A DNA stretch of 64,000 bases from contig VDMD01000016.1 in NCBI GenBank assembly GCA_007026445.1, positions 62,001 through 126,000 on the forward strand, written 5' to 3'. This document shows, one piece after another, positions 33,526 through 45,091 of this stretch. The notes beneath the pieces were generated by a model that was given only the letters and a program-made list of their open reading frames with translations, was not told the origin of the DNA and searched no databases. The first letter of the stretch is position 1; each line of letters starts with the position of its first letter. Source of the DNA: Schizophyllum amplum (Eukaryota > Basidiomycota > Agaricomycetes > Agaricales > Schizophyllaceae). The position numbers were made by a program, and so were the translations under genes.

Positions 33526-35316
33526 TCAGATGGTCACGCTGACCTCCTTGGAGTCTGAGGACTGCTGATAGTCGTGATGCTGTACGGTGTCGATTTTAAC
33601 AATCATGGCGTCCTGCTGCGGCTGCTCAAGCAAGAATGAGCATACTGTGAACCAAGGCAAACGGGAACATACTCGGCTGATCTCATAGTTGCGACCAGTG
33701 CGACTGGTGGAGTTGAGCCCGAAGCTCTCGCTCGTTTCAGAGGCTGGGTTCCGTATATAGGACCGGCTATTCAGCGTGACCAGAAGGCTGTTCGTGTCTA
33801 CATTGCGTCAGCTACCGGGCGCAGTATCGTGCACGGACTTACAGAGGCGTCCCTCTGGCGAATTGATATTAGTAAACGCTCAGAGTAGCAGTGCAGATCA
33901 CGTACCGAGGAAGAAAAAGAACATGTAAATGAATGTGTCTGGCCACACGTTGATCTGCGAAGGTAAGCAACGACATGACAGCCGCGTAGGCACTTACGGC
34001 GATACAAGCGAAGATTGCTACAGTACTCGTCGGCAGGCCGGTGTTGAACGTGAACATGATCTAGAAAGAGGTTAGTTGCGAGGTCGGCAACCGTTCAAGC
34101 GGAACGCTTACGAGGCGCTTGATCAGGTCATTGCTAGTATGAGGAGCTCGTTAGCTGAGCAGTACGGATACAGGACCACACGTACGACCGCTTGAAGCCC
34201 GTCCGCGCTTGACGGAGATAGAAGATCATGGCCAATGATATTCCAACGTCCGTTACAGCCGTTGTGATGTTTACAGCGATAGAGAGGCTCTGCGACGCGA
34301 TAAACATCGATCATTGGGAGAATTAGCTGAGGCGCACCTTGAGCCCTGCCAGGTCGGCCAGCATGTCATACTGGACGGCGAAGGCACAGTACGCTGCTCA
34401 GCAGTCAGTCTACCACGTTGAAGGGGCAGGCGAGATAGACGTACTAAACACCGTGGCTGAAGTGGGCGCGACCGTCAGCTTCCACCATGTCATTTGCATC
34501 ACAGATCTCACCAAAGGCACCCAAAGCCATCAACGACAATAGTCCGGTAGTGAACCAGTTCCTTTTGGACACTGCGAAACGTCAACTTGTATCTATAGAC
34601 ATACGATGAAAACACGTACGCATCCATACCCGATAGCAGTAGAACCTGTTTGAATCCGGTTAGAGGAACCTACAATGACCCTTCACAAGGACTCACAACT
34701 GAACCGTCAACGCTATAGCCGCAACGAAGAAGATCTGTATGATCAAGACCCTGCAGCCCTGCTCAGCCTCATGCTCCACGCCCCTAGAAGCGTCCCGCTT
34801 ACTTGTCCAGAACACCGAGGAAGGCCGGGTTCCCCAGATTCGTTATGCAATATCGGTAAACTGCAAGGGAAGGGCATGAGCGCGCTGCACCTGACCGCGG
34901 CTATTACACGAGTGCGCACCAGAAGCTATGAAAAGCGGACTTTCAGTTCCGTTGAAGCAATCCTGGGTATGAGAAAGACGTACAGGCGAACATGGCCTGT
35001 TGGATGGTGTCGAATAGAAGGACGAAGCCGATCTTTTGAAAGGCAAGATATGAGCTCTGTTGTGGACAGGGGGGATAGAGATGGTTGGCCTACCGCTGTT
35101 TTGACGGCCCAGTGGTCCTTCTGCGAATATCGGCGATAGTAGTACCAGCCTTGCAGCATTCCGGCTTGCGGGCAGAGGTAAGTTCTCTGCGATATATGGA
35201 TATCATGAGGAAGTAGCACGCACTGCCGTAGAGCCTGCAAAGCAAGTCAAGTCAATGTGATCTGCAAAGAGCAACATCACGCACGCCGTGGACACCACCA
35301 AGGAATCAAAAAGCAT
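33526..35316 (-). CDS. Multi-spanning membrane protein, DUF6534-like
   Basis: A chain of very short exons encodes several membrane helices: LYGSACYFLMISIY, GMLQGWYYYRRYSQKDHW, QKIGFVLLFDTIQQAMFA, VLIIQIFFVAAIALTVQ, FYCYRVWM, NWFTTGLLSLMALGAFG, AVQYDMLADLAGLK, SLSIAVNITTAVTDVGISLA, MIFYLRQARTGFKR, IMFTFNTGLPTSTVAIFACI, INVWPDTFIYMFFFFL and TNSLLVTLNSRSYIR, with a polar tail ending SKEVSVTI. The order, seven helices ending in the NSLL-x-x-LN-x-R motif, is that of the DUF6534 family expanded in mushroom-forming fungi; no function is established. A 12-nt exon at 33843-33854 is needed to join FFFFLE to GRLYTNSLL. The first exon and start (35316) are uncertain. Confidence 0.6.
33843..33854 (-). other. 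12-nt micro-exon of the DUF6534-like gene
   Basis: Read on the minus strand, CGCCAG precedes AGGGACGCCTCT and GTAAGT follows. Joining the flanking exons through these 12 nt gives CTC G/AG GGA CGC CTC T/AC ACG AAC and the conserved text LEGRLYTNSLL. Skipping the exon would keep the frame but delete four residues. Confidence 0.6.
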
Positions 35317-37764
35317 GCCGAAACTGACGCGCTGGTCAGTACCTGATATTACAGGCAGCAAGTTAGACGTACGTGCTATGCATGGTCGCGGCCATCGCGG
35401 ACGAAATTGCCTGTGTGGGCACAAAATGAAGGATCAGGGGAGAGGTGAGGCAGACGGTACCGCGGTAAGGGGGGAGAGCGGTCGTCGCCTTCTCGAGTCA
35501 TCCGCCCTCATAAGGCTTCGCGGTCGCATGAAAAACACGTTGACAGCCCTTCATGGGAACCAGGACGAATTGGTGAGAAGGGCGCTGGTGACGGCAGGGG
35601 CCTAATGCTAGCGGGCGGACCAGCGCAGCCGCCGCTGGCCGGTCTGCGGACCATTTACGGGTGGAGGCTATAGAGTAATTGATGTTCGCAGGCCGCGTCG
35701 GCATATAGTAGGCACATGGAAGCTGTCTTGTGCTGAATGAGGGTCGGCGCGGCAATCACGAAGGCCCGTTTGAGTCGCAGAAACAGTCAAGAAACGCTGT
35801 TGGTGAGGAGATAGGAAGATTTCAGAGTGGGTGCTGAGTGAATGCTTTCGTCAAGCCTTGGTAACGACATTGAAGGTAGAGCTTGTGGGCGCCCACAAGA
35901 GAATTGAAGAAGGCGTCATCTGGAAGGGCGCCGGCATCGTGAGAATCAGGGTGACCTTGCGCGAGGGAGGAAACGTCACACCGGAAAGCAGAAATGGTAG
36001 GTGACGATCCTGAAGTGGCCTTCCAGACGTCCAACAGAACCATCGCGCTACGAGTGCGGAGAAGACAGACGCCATTGCTTGTCAAGGACTCTGCGGATGG
36101 TGTGCACGTTGTAAGGGATCCGCTAGGGCATCGTGAGAATGGTGGTCATCGTCTACCACTTCATGGACGGTAAGTGCTTTCTAACCAACGGGGATCGGCG
36201 TCACTACAGGAAGTCGACAGTGCCTCCCCGCCCGAGATCCCCAGTGACCGGGGTACGATCGTCAGTCTGGATCAAGTACGGATAGGGAAGCCGGAAGTCG
36301 TACCTTACTCGACAAATCAGTCTATATAGTGCTGAGAGCAACTATCGGCGTCAGTGCAACTTCAACTTCCTGCAAGTCGGCGACACCTCGTCTGCCAAGG
36401 CTCGATATTCGCCATCCTAACATGCATCATGCGCCGCAAGTAACTGAACAGGATAGGCGCAACGTACCCACTGACGTCGCATTGGGTAACACACCCTTTT
36501 ACTTCTGGCGCCTTCAGTAAATCGTGACCTTGAGATGCAATGATAACATACTCAAGGTGCGAGACTCACCAGCAGGGATCCTGGGCGACGCCACATTACT
36601 GACAGTCACCCGTTCACGATGTCGCCGAGTAATCGGAGTATACCCTGAGGCCGTTTACGTATCGGCCGGATACGTGTGGATTCAGACGGTATTCAGAAGC
36701 ATGTACTCCCAGCCTGTGAAGCACCCGTGTACGATCAGCCATCCGCAAAACTTACGCAGCAGCACCTGAATGGGAGAATGGCCTCTTCTCAAGGTCGAGC
36801 GCAAGTCGAGCGTTCATCCAACAAAGAAGCGACATTACAACCGAGCGGCAATTACTTACTGACCATTGCCACAACCCACCAAAGGGATAACGGCTGAGGC
36901 TGAGGCCGGCGCCGTACAACATGTTTGAATTCGTATCCTAAGTAGGACACTCGTCAGCGGCATCACAATATACACCGATATGGTTTCTCACCAAACGGCA
37001 TACTCATCACGACATACATACAATTTCCACTGACAACGCTGAACCCATCCTCGCTGTTCACTCTCCTCGCGAAGAGATGGGCGAACAGCACAGCTGGATT
37101 TGCCTGCGGGTGGCGCGCCACCGTGTATGGTTACCGTCAGTCATGATGAGCGCACTTGCGAACCCATCCCCAAGCTCAAGTCCCGATGTAGATCGTCAGC
37201 CTGGACGTTGCCCGTTCCGCGCGGGTTGCAATTCACAAAGGGTCAGTGTCGTAAATGGTGGAAGCTCACAGGTAAAAATACCGATGTGGATGGCGCAAGC
37301 GCTGTGCGCTGTTACCTTGAGAACCACCGAATTTGTCGGAAAAGAAGAGAAGGGCGACTTGAGGGCGACGCCTTCATTGCAGATGCACGGGCGCCTACGA
37401 TAATGAACGCGGAGAGCGAGAGAAATCTGGCCGAAGAAGAACTTCGCATGATATTAATATCATGCGCTCTTGAACCCAAGCCCTATGTAAGGTCAGGCTT
37501 TCTGCTAAGCACGCATCCGTCCAATGAGACTCACAGTCGTTCCACCATCGTCTTCCAGTGGGCGTCATGCGGCAGCGGACAGCACACGCGAACCCTTGCC
37601 TTATTTGTTGCCGGCAGTCGACTCCCGCAGCGCGCAAAAAATCCATGTCATGGCCATAAAACGCAACATACCCTCTAGATACAATGTGACTGGCTTACAC
37701 TTTACATTCCGCCCCGTTAAGCCGTGGGATGTACCCCAGCCATGCCCGCAAAGGGTGCATGAGC
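35317..37764. other. 2.4-kb region without a resolved gene
   Basis: Composition resembles the preceding membrane-protein gene, and the minus strand has short open stretches (for example VHTIRRVLDKQWRLSSPH near 36100 and YEFKHVVRRRP near 36930), but I could not chain them into a model. It may hold a decayed or many-exon membrane protein gene. A perfect 22-bp palindrome occurs at 37445-37466. Confidence 0.3.
37445..37466. repeat. Perfect 22-bp palindrome
   Basis: CGCATGATATT followed directly by its reverse complement AATATCATGCG, without spacer. It could be a binding site for a dimeric protein or a hairpin in RNA; there is no gene context to choose. Confidence 0.6.
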
Positions 37765-39734
37765 TTAGTTGGTGACCTCCACGGACCACAGGCTCGGGAT
37801 AGTCCCGCGCTGGATGCCCATGAGCTGCTTCCAGATGGGCCGCGACAGAGGGCCCATGCCATCCTCGCCAGTCGGGATAATGATGTCCTCGCCCTTGAAG
37901 CCGACCTTGTTCACCGGGCTGATGACGGCGGCCGTGCCTAAAAGACATAAAGTGTCAGTAGAGTTTCGAGGATAGTATGGTGGAAACAATGGGATGATGA
38001 AGGAAACAGGACGGTGAACGACATAGAACGGCCAGAGTTTATACGACACTCACCAGAACCGAACATCTCCACAAGCGTCCCATTCCTCCCTGCCTCCTGC
38101 ACCTCCGCCATTTTGACGGGCCGTTCAGACACGACGAGGTTGTCCGGGAGCTCGGGGACCTTCTTGCCCGCGACGTGTTCCCGGGCGAGAGCGAGCACGG
38201 AATCGCGCGTCACACCCGGGAGTATCATGCCATCCAGAGGAGGCGTCACAAGTTCAGTCACTAGCAAAAGAATCAGTATATTTGTGATGACGGTCAGGGA
38301 TTATGCAGCGTACCACCGTCCGGCTTTTTGAATGCGACGAACAGGTTCATCGTGCCGACCTAGTACGCCTCAGTGAGCAAGATACATGGTTCCAGGCGCG
38401 GATACAGACCTCCGTCAAATAATTCTCCTCTCCAAAGAGCCACAGGTTCTGCGCGTATCCACGCTTTGCGGCAAACTTCTGGGCGAGGACACCCGGTGCG
38501 TAGTTGGCGCCGAGCTTGTATGCGCCGGTACCTTGGAGCCGTTAAGCTTCCATCTCCGTCAATACCGGACTTGCAAGCTCACCCCCAGGGTACGCGCGCG
38601 AGAACTCCGTCGTACCATACAAAGCGACAGGCTTGAAGCCTTCCGCGTAGTACGGGCCCACGGGGCTGCAGATGACGAAGAGAAGCGCCTCATTTGGCGG
38701 GCCAACACCGATCGACTTCTGGTTGCCGACTGCGCGATGGTAAGATGTATGATGGGGCGAAAGGGGAGAAGATATATGCACTCAGCGTCGGGCGGATGTA
38801 CAAGCTGTGCCCAGGCTCCTGGGGGATCCAGTGCTTGTCAAGCTGAATGAGCTTCTTGATGAGCTCGAGGACGGCATCACCGCTGAATGTCTAACATTGC
38901 ACAACGTCAGTAACCTTGCAGTGGCAGAGAGGACGACCACGGGATGGGATCTACATGGAAACATGTAGACGCGCAACTAACCGGAAGTGCAAGACGCTGT
39001 GCGCTGTTGTTCATGCGCTTCATGTTCATATCCGGGCGGAAAAGCGTGACCTTGCCGTTGTCGTCTCGGTACGCCTTCATTCCTTCAAACAGTGTTTGCG
39101 CGTAGTGTAACACCGTTGAAGAGGGCTCCATCTGGAAGGGGCCGTCTAGATGTTGCAAGTCAGCTCGCAGTACAAAGAAGCATGCGCCGGGCCAGTGACG
39201 GAAATGTCAAGAGGATGAGGGAGGTCGCTGGAAGTGATGTGTATAGGCAGTATGCGCCGCAGAGAGGAAGTCGAGTCAGAGGTAGACACATACAAGGCTG
39301 GATCGTTGGCGTGCCCCACCCCTTGTTTGCGTCCCAAGGGATCGTCAGCATGTGGTCTGTCTACACAAATCTAGTCAGGAGACGCCCCCTCTAATATTGT
39401 ACATGTAGGACGCACAAAGGTGTGCCCGAAAGCCAGCTGATTCGATGGCGGGGGCGCTTTCGGGCTCGAAGTTTTGTTGATCACCAGGTTTCCAGGCTTC
39501 AGAGCTTGTTAGCATCAACTGTTCAGCACGTCCATGCAGCCAACATACGTTGATATCCGGGAGCGACAAGAGCTCGCCGGTCATAGGGTCAGGGGCCGCC
39601 GCGCTGCGCGCACGGGTCGTGCTGAGAGCCCGCGCGGGGGTCGTGCTGAGCGTCCGCGCGCATACGGTCCTTGCAGGCGCGCGGATAGCTGCGCGCGAAG
39701 CGAGTAATCTTGAGGCGCTGGCGATGCGGGACAT
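37765..39734 (-). CDS. BAT1: Branched-chain amino acid aminotransferase, mitochondrial
   Basis: PLP enzyme (fold type IV) that interconverts Leu/Ile/Val and their 2-oxo acids. The start [18 protein letters not shown] at 39734 begins an Arg/Ser/Ala-rich presequence. Then come [108 protein letters not shown] (the Lys binds PLP), [35 protein letters not shown] and [20 protein letters not shown], ending SVEVTN. About nine exons with normal short introns; all joins I tested keep frame. Yeast has mitochondrial Bat1 and cytosolic Bat2; the presequence favours the mitochondrial form. Confidence 0.92.
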
Positions 39735-40041
39735 GGTGGTGAGAGGAGAGATAGAGAGCGGGCTCACTTGCACTCGATGAGTCGACTCTGACTGAGCTCC
39801 GATCCGACGCCGACAGAACGCCGATCACTGTGGTATAGACGACGGCCCGATCGGCCGTGCGCGGGGGCGCTTATCGTAGGAACCGCCGACAACGACTTAC
39901 TTTATGCATGATGGTCCTGGACCTAGAGACGCCAGCGCGGCACTACACGGCACACCGCGTAGATCGTTATGGTACACAATCAAGTATGAATTATCCACAG
40001 GAGTATTCTGGCTGTACAAAGAGTTTCTCCAGACTCAGCCA
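39735..40041. promoter_or_regulatory. Region upstream of the aminotransferase
   Basis: About 300 bp between the aminotransferase start and the stop of the protease gene on the same strand. No clear TATA box or operator is seen. Confidence 0.3.
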
Positions 40042-41516
40042 TCAACGTTTGCCCTCCAACCCCGGCAAACTGAACATCTGCAGAGTAGTTGTCAACCAAC
40101 GGTCAGACAGTGTGGCAGAGCTCGCACCCACCTCCAATATCGTCTCCGACGGCACGCCCCATCCTCGCATGCCGTCTATCCGAGCGCTGTCCATCCGGGT
40201 CCCCAATACCACCCCGACCACCGCGCCGCTCTCCTCATCCACAATCGGGCCCCCACTCGACCCCGGTGTCGGTAATGGCTCGAATAGTAGGTGCGACAGC
40301 GCATCATACGTTCCGGGCTGCGATCCATTGAGTATCGAAAAACTCCTTGGTAAGACGCAACGCACCTTCGCTTCCTTCCCCGCGAAATCCCTATAACCCA
40401 GCACTTCACCCCTCACCCACTTACTCCACCCACCCCCAATCCATGGGGTCCACCCCTCCTCATCGACGGGCGACAGCTTATCCCGCACAAAATGGGCGCG
40501 CACCCGTGCGCCAGGATGTAAAGGGTACGGGTTCACTGGTAGCGTCGGCACACGCGGCGCAGTCGTCGAGACCGCAGATGGGGACGCGACATGTCGGAAC
40601 AAAGGACCAGACGCATGCGGGACTGGCGCGCCTGAGCATATCTGTTCCCCGCTGGTAGAGGCACCTGCGCCGTGGAGGGTAGGTGAGGACTCGATGCCGG
40701 ACTCAAATGAACTGGCGAGGGCGGGTTGAGATGCGTCTCGCGGTGGCGTTGCGCGTAGAAGCATGACATCCGAGCGCGGGAGCGCAGAGGGAATTGACGT
40801 GACCCGGTGTACGACCAAATTCCCTTCCCCATCGCTCGCTAGCACGAACGTCCCACTCTTCGCTCCAACGGGTGCGCGGCGCATCTGTGTTTTATCAGCA
40901 TTGACACCAATCTCGTCTTATGCGCAACTTATGCGCGATCACGCACCTCTTCCAGCGTATGCGCACACGTCACAAATAGCTGACCGCCACCGTCCTCTGC
41001 ACGCGTGGGCTCGACCGCAAAGCCCGAGCACACCTTCACGATGCCCTCCCCGGTCGCGTGCACGATGGCAACGACGCCCGGCGCGGCACGGTCACTAAAC
41101 CACACACGGCGCTCTGCTGGGGGCGAGGGCTCGTACTTGAGCGCCGAGGGCAGTACGTCACCCGCGCGGTCGTCGTACTGGGCGAGGAGGGAGGGCAGGG
41201 AGATCCCCCCGCGCTCCTCGCGGACATAGTGCAGGATGCGAGCGTTAAGAGAGTCTGGAGCGTCGGGTGGAGGAGGTGCGTCTGGTGCTAGGGGCCTGTT
41301 TTCTCCGCCGCTGAGTATGTCAGAGGGGAGGGGAGGGGGCGGAGGAGGAGGACGCGGTTCGAGGATGGATGGGGTGATCGTGGCATATGGGCGCTGGGCG
41401 TGAAGCGCGCTCGTCGAGGCGTGCGTCCTGGGCGTCCTAGGATGGCGTACAGAGCTTGTGCAGGCTCGGACGCTGCATCGGACGTGGCGCGGTAGTGGTA
41501 CAGAGCGAAGAGACAT
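40042..41516 (-). CDS. Trypsin-like serine protease, probably mitochondrial
   Basis: The start MSLRSVPLPRHVRCSVRACT (41516) is Arg-rich and suits mitochondrial import. A Pro-rich linker follows. The protease domain has KVCSGFAVEPTRAEDGGGQL then FVTCAHTLEE with the likely catalytic His, SDVMLLRA with the likely catalytic Asp, and TPGSSGGPIVDEESGAVVGV with the nucleophile Ser in GSSGGP. This fits chymotrypsin-fold proteases of the Nma111/DegP side, but there is no recognisable PDZ domain. Two introns occur, one between the His exon and RRAPVGAKSGTF, the other 54 nt just before MFSLPGLEGKR. The latter is a multiple of three without stop, so retaining it adds 18 residues in frame. Substrate unknown. 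Confidence 0.75.
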
Positions 41517-41748
41517 GAGCCGACATGGTCTGATGTCAGCGATGTTATCGACGCTCGGCTGAGACGGCGGCGGAGCGCCATAGAGTATAACCGGCCCGGT
41601 TATCCGAGGACCCACACAGTCACGAGCTTGAAACTATCCCAGTCTGCAATACCTTTGTACACAGCTATGCACAGTATGTTTTCACATATTCATCGTAAGA
41701 TATCATTAGCGTCACCAGTCATAGAATACAGCGTACCACTACCGCTCC

Positions 41749-43343
41749 TCAAGCCTTCGGCACCCCGCCCTCGGGCGCCATCCCACCCACCAGCTCAGGA
41801 AACAACTCCCCCAGGACCCTCTCCAGTATGAGCACCACCAAGTGCATGTTACACGCCCCGTCCGAGAACGCGTCCAGCGCCCCGCCGATCGTTGCGCTCG
41901 CGTCCAGACCCATCAGATACGGCATCGCCCGCGACGCCGCCCCGCCAGGCTGCCAGCCCATGATGCGCTCGCGCGTGCGTAGTTGCTCCTCCGGTGTCGG
42001 ATCGGGTGGCGTGGGCTGCGGGTACCCGTTCGGGAACAGCAGACGCTTGCCCATGCGCACGACCGTGAGGACGAAGTCTCCTGAGAGCGTCTGGGTGAGG
42101 GTGTGGCGAAGGAATTTGTCGAGAAAGGGCTGCGCGGCGCTCGCGCCAAGGTGTACAGAGCCCATGATGGTGCGTGCGGCGAGGCGGTCGTCCGTGGCGA
42201 AGAGCTCCTCGAACATGACGAGAGCGGGCGTTGCGTAGTCGGGCGGGTCCACAAGTAGGTCCGCGTCAGGCGTGGAAGCGTATGAGGTGTCTGGCGTGGG
42301 TATATACGAGGCGACGGAGGAGACAGAGGGGGTTGGAGAGATGGCGGGAGTAGCTACCACAGCGGCTGGGGGAATGTGCGGAGAGGATGAGGGCGAGACG
42401 AGTGGTGGAGTGGCTGCCGTCTCGTTGACAAGCTTGATTGTATGCGCGACGCGCTTGTAGGCATGCGTAAGGGCGAGACAGGCAGTAGACACGGCCTGGA
42501 TGGCAGACAGAAAGAGGACGATGAGACTGGAGAAGCCGCTGCTCTCGTGCGCGGCCTTGACAGATGGCTGCGTCTTCGTTAGCAACGCGGGAATATATAC
42601 AGCACAGACCACGTACCTGAGCCACATCCACTGGATCCAGCGGTTTGAGAAGGTCACATATGACTTTGTTGATGAACCAGGGCTGCGTAACCTTGGGCAG
42701 AATATCGCTCGCAACGATCTTCACAATGATTTCGCGCACAATGACGCGCTCCGCCTCGGGCGCATAGTCCTTCGGCGGCAGAACCGCCTTCAGGATTTGG
42801 TCTACCACCTGCCGGAAGTACTCATCGTGCACTCGGCCGTCCTGCGTGAGCGCAAGATGCGGCTGGAGCTGGTGGAAGAGCTGGGGGAGCGCGAGGGCGC
42901 CCCCCGAGGCGTACGCGGAGCGCGCCTTGCGCTCGGCATCGCGGTAGTCGCGGACGTGCTGCGTCACGAGCGCCGGTATGTCGCGTAGGAAAAGAGGGGC
43001 GGGGTCGGCGGCGAGCGCACGGGCCTCGAGTGCGCGGAGGACGTGGGTGAGGATACGAGTGATGTCCGGGAGGAACTCCTTGTCGTAGCGCGTAATCTTC
43101 GTCCACCATGGGTTCACGAACGCGCGGAGGGCGAGGGCAATAAAGTCGTACAGTTCGTCATCGAGCTCAGAGGGACGCCCGGGCGTGAGCACAGTGGGGG
43201 GAGCGCGTTTGTCGTAGATGTGGGAAGAGGAGTCGTCTGGCTAGCGATGCGGGAACTGCATTGACCTTCTGGCGCGACCGCTTGTCACTCGCGACGGACG
43301 CTATAGATCGTGCATTTGGCGGACGCCGAGTCTCCATCGCCAT
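41749..43343 (-). CDS. PXA-domain protein
   Basis: The N-terminal half carries a PXA domain: LDDELYDFIALALRAFVNPW, WTKITRYDKEFLPDITRILT, HVLRALEARAL, RDIPALVTQHVRDYRDAERK, HDEYFRQVVDQILKAVLPP, REIIVKIVASDILPKVTQPW and FINKVICDLL. PXA domains occur in sorting nexins and lipid-linked endosomal proteins. After an intron comes SSLIVLFLSAIQAVSTACLA, a probable membrane segment, then a Ser/Pro linker and a conserved C-terminal region, FLDKFLRHTLTQTLSGDFVL ... NMHLVVLILERVLGELFPEL. No PX or RGS domain is visible, so this is not a full sorting nexin. I start it at 43343 (MAMETRRPPNARS); the first intron is uncertain. Confidence 0.75.
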
Positions 43344-43662
43344 AGTGGCGGGGGGAGGGGGAATGCACTTGTATTCCGCGCTCTACCACTACAGTGCCGC
43401 CATGGTGGCGGGAGCTGAGCGGGGATGAGTCACGTGCTCAACTGCCTGCCTGCCAGTACATACTACCTACTGCCTGCCATCTCTACGTGATATGTACCCT
43501 TGTCGCATACTCGCGCTGCTCCTGGAAGACCACTTAATAATCAAGCAGCGGTTGAAGTCTGGTGTGTAACTTGAGATATCATGAGCGGGCTTTCGCGAGA
43601 CAATCGCATCCGAGGTGACTACGGGACTTCTTCCGAGGGGTGGTCATTTCGATTTTGCATGC
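43344..43662. other. Intergenic, nothing resolved
   Basis: Contains several near-copies of GCCGCCATGGTGGCGG-like palindromic sequence near 43341-43420, but no exon or known element. Confidence 0.3.
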
Positions 43663-45091
43663 ATGGACTACATATATTTTGTGCGTGCTCAGCGCTCAGG
43701 TATCCGCATACAACCGTGGGCTACTCCCGCCTTGAACCCCACTCTCGATGATTATGTAACGTCGGGAACCTTTCTCTCAAAGTCAAAGAACAGCCACCTG
43801 CGCACACAGATCGACCTCCTCCCCAACACGCTTGCCCATACCGGCCCGCCGCAGAGAGACGATGACGCGCGGGATAACACCGCGCAACCCAACGGTGTCC
43901 AACTTGTGCGCGACTCGCAATTCCTCATCGACAACTTCCTCCCCTCCGCTGCCGCCCGTATCTCCCGAAAAGGGACACTGCCATACCCCCGCGCCTCCCC
44001 CAAATCGCGGGCGATGAGTTCGCGCCGTTCGCGCGGGGGTACAGTCCCGCGCTCGATGAGGCGGTCGGCCTGCCTATGGAAGAGTTTGTCTCCTTTGTCG
44101 ACGGGCTGAACTTGGCCATTGTGGCCAGCCCGCCCTCAGGTGAGCGACGAGGTCAAGCACAGACACGAGGCCGAACACTGACTGCAGGCGTCAACCAAAG
44201 GGTGGTCGACCTGGTGGGTAGGGTGCTCGGGTACAAGTAAGTTGGCTTTGCGATCCAGTACTAGGCATTTGACTCACAAAACTAACTCACCGTCCCAGCC
44301 CCCACGAGTGGGCCATTATTGCCGCCATCGTCATCCAGACCACCGCACAGATCGGCATGAAGATACTTTCCAAAACACTCACCGATCGCTATATGCGCGC
44401 CGCGAACCAGCGCATCTTCCACCCCGCGGGCTCTCGCGCGCATATGCACCGCGGCGGCGGCGCTGAAGCTCCTCGGCGCGGGCCCAGATGGAGTTCCAGA
44501 CGATGCAAGGGGCGCGCTGAACAAGATGGGCCGCGGCATGGGCAGGCCGCCGCCGGCAAAAACGCAGAACGCGATGGACACGCTGCAGGCCTGTGGCGTC
44601 AAGTTCGATCAGGGATGGCGAACGCGCAGGAGCGCAGGCGGGCGGGGCGGCGCAAGGAGCTGGCGGAGAAGCAAGCGAGGCTCGCGGCGATGGAGGCGGG
44701 GGACTACGAACGGGCGGGCATGCGGGAATTGTACAGCTTGAGGAGGGCGCAGAGGCGGGAAGCAGATGGGTAAGTGGTTGAAGTGGAGTTTGGTGGGTCC
44801 GATGCCGGGATTGCTGGAGGCGCAGGTGGCGAATGCGGAGGTGGTGGATAAGTGGGAGGGGGACGATACGATGTGGTTGGGATATGAACGCGGAGGGGGG
44901 TGAGTTTTTGATATTCTGATCACCGGTGTGCTGACGGAGGCGCGTAGACAAGGAGATTATGGGGATTGGCGAGGCGGATAGCGAGGGAGACGCGGAGATA
45001 GTGCCGGAGCAGGCGTGGGAAGGAGGAGCTGGAGATGGAGGAGGAGGAAAGACAAGATCGGCTACGGCTCGCAGAAGATGGTCCCCAATAG
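43663..45091 (+). pseudogene. Second copy of the unknown protein at 26.2-27.8 kb, frame broken repeatedly
   Basis: Matches copy 1 block by block: NTAQPNGVQLVRDSQFLIDN, RLPQIAGDEFAPFARGYSPA, VGLPMEEFVSFVDGLNLAIV, HEWAIIAAIVIQTTAQIGMK, LSKTLTDRYMRAANQRIF, ICTAAAALKLLGAGPDG, MANAQERRRAGRRKELAE, VANAEVVDKWEGDDTMW and EELEMEEEERQDRLRLAEDG. The blocks lie in different frames, with breaks near 43990, 44430, 44615, 44765 and 45025. The first and third fit one missing base; the others fit one extra or two missing. Introns matching copy 1 remain around 44140-44300. Either this copy is decaying or it suffers the same sequence errors as its neighbours. The start is a guess. Confidence 0.6.
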
